A stretch of DNA of 64,000 bases, taken from NCBI GenBank assembly GCA_965277055.1, contig OZ255703.1, positions 186,001 through 250,000 of the forward strand, given 5' to 3'. The position numbers were made by a program, and so were the translations under genes. Within the stretch, counting starts at the first letter, position 1; the number at the start of each line of letters is the position of its first letter. Below, one piece after another: positions 63,189 to 64,000 of this stretch. This DNA is from CBDCHC01 sp965277055. Its GTDB lineage: Bacteria > Pseudomonadota > Gammaproteobacteria > PS1 > Pseudothioglobaceae. The notes below the pieces were generated by a model that did not search any database, had not been told where the DNA came from, and saw only the letters and a program-made list of their open reading frames with translations.

Positions 63189-64000
63189 ATGATATTTATG
63201 ATTCTAAAAAAACTCCTGCTTGATTTTTGCCTGACACTCATTAGCTTTGCCTCTATTAGCTGGTTCTTGTCTGTGGCTGTTTCTCAGGAATATCTTGTTA
63301 TTAGCCTCGTTGGGGCGAGTGTACTAGTTCTTGGAGTGTTCACCCTAGGTGGTTACCATCAAAATAAAACTATTTTTGAAGTGGCAATTATCATGGCACA
63401 GTCTTGGGCAATTGTTGCCATGGCAGTATTTGGGATAATATTCATTGCAGGGTTTGACACAATTGGCAGAACGATATTGCTATTATGGATTATTGTCACT
63501 CCATTGGTACTCATTGTGTCTCATTACCTTCTATCACGTTATATATTAGCAAAACAGCAGACCATTTATGTCTATGGCAAACATTATCACTTTACACCGC
63601 ATGAGTATAAACGACTCAAAAAACAAAAGGTAACTTTAGAATATATTGATAACTTAGAGCAAGTGACGCAAGGAGTGGTGCTGATTAATACCCCAGAGTA
63701 TTTGCAATATAGTACCCTGCACCAAGTAAAGTATTTATCTCTTTCTTATTTTATGGAAGAGTATCTGCGTAAATGCCATATTGAACATATTACCGATATT
63801 GAGCAAATTACTGGCTACTCAAATAACCAAATGATACAAAAGATATGTATTGATTATAGCCTTGCCGTGTTAATGACTCCAATTTTATTTATTAGTATGA
63901 TTCTGAGTACCATATTTATTTTTATCCAATCGCCTGGAGCAATTATCTTTACCCAAAAAAGAGTAGGGTTAAATGATAAAGAATTTACTATTTACAAATT
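63189..64000 (+). CDS. Undecaprenyl-phosphate sugar phosphotransferase, N-terminal part (runs past window end)
   Basis: At least 270 codons, open to the last base. The start is ATG 63189 or ATG 63198 in the same frame. Four N-terminal membrane helices (about 10-110), a soluble segment, then a fifth hydrophobic helix LAVLMTPILFISMILSTIFIFIQSPGAIIFTQKRVGLNDKEFTIYKF. The last part is the start of the bacterial sugar transferase domain (PxIFxQxRxGxxxxxFxxYKF) of WcaJ/WbaP-type enzymes, which begin polysaccharide repeat synthesis on undecaprenyl phosphate. The catalytic domain mostly lies beyond the window. Confidence 0.85.
   Translation, partial: MIFMILKKLLLDFCLTLISFASISWFLSVAVSQEYLVISLVGASVLVLGVFTLGGYHQNKTIFEVAIIMAQSWAIVAMAVFGIIFIAGFDTIGRTILLLWIIVTPLVLIVSHYLLSRYILAKQQTIYVYGKHYHFTPHEYKRLKKQKVTLEYIDNLEQVTQGVVLINTPEYLQYSTLHQVKYLSLSYFMEEYLRKCHIEHITDIEQITGYSNNQMIQKICIDYSLAVLMTPILFISMILSTIFIFIQSPGAIIFTQKRVGLNDKEFTIYK

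Overview
This window looks like part of a gammaproteobacterial chromosome: AT-rich and tightly packed, with many 1-8 base gene overlaps. Gene neighbourhoods are gammaproteobacterial: tRNA-Tyr/Gly/Thr-tuf-tRNA-Trp-secE-nusG-rplKAJL-rpoBC, ffs-dnaX, an lptM-like gene followed by lysA, and bamC. A glycolate oxidase pair (glcD, short glcE) faces a glyoxylate aminotransferase. Together with rnfABCD, a TRAP transporter, cytochrome c' and cytochrome b561, this would suit a chemoautotroph that salvages 2-phosphoglycolate, such as the marine SUP05/Thioglobus group or its animal symbionts. That taxonomic placement is inference: no rRNA or carbon-fixation gene is present here.

Layout. 1-13.1 kb: recR end, glcDE and the facing aminotransferase, a pdxB-moaE-hemD-HTH-KefB-like chain, a TRAP transporter (dctPQM), ndk-rlmN and HU. 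13.3-18.1 kb: 4.5S RNA, dnaX with an apparent A9 slippery frameshift, and rnfABCD reading toward it. 18.1-24.6 kb: leuD, cytochrome b561, lpxB, yhbY, lysA, a small lipoprotein, a Nudix hydrolase, hemC and two small redox or metal-type proteins. 24.6-37.9 kb: the rpoBC, ribosomal protein, tuf and tRNA block with several visible RNA control elements.

38.0-46.4 kb is an accessory island between the tRNA-tuf promoter and mpl. Two apparently identical IS30-family copies bracket an IS1595-family element with perfect ends and an 8-bp target duplication, a SIR2-STAND NTPase that resembles Avs5-type anti-phage proteins, a small XRE regulator, a perfect palindromic operator, and two related small coiled-coil genes, one of them broken. 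The right-hand IS30 copy also cuts off a decayed trimeric autotransporter adhesin gene.

46.6-64 kb is core sequence again: mpl, fxsA, ung, a divergent NAD-dependent ligase, bamC, dapA, amtB, glnK, murJ, miaB, an HAD phosphatase, nadA, a yebC-family gene, a TolC-like protein, cytochrome c', galE and the start of a polyprenyl-phosphate sugar transferase. The best candidate for an interesting system is the XRE / palindrome / SIR2-STAND / coiled-coil cassette. No CRISPR array, rRNA operon or prophage was seen.
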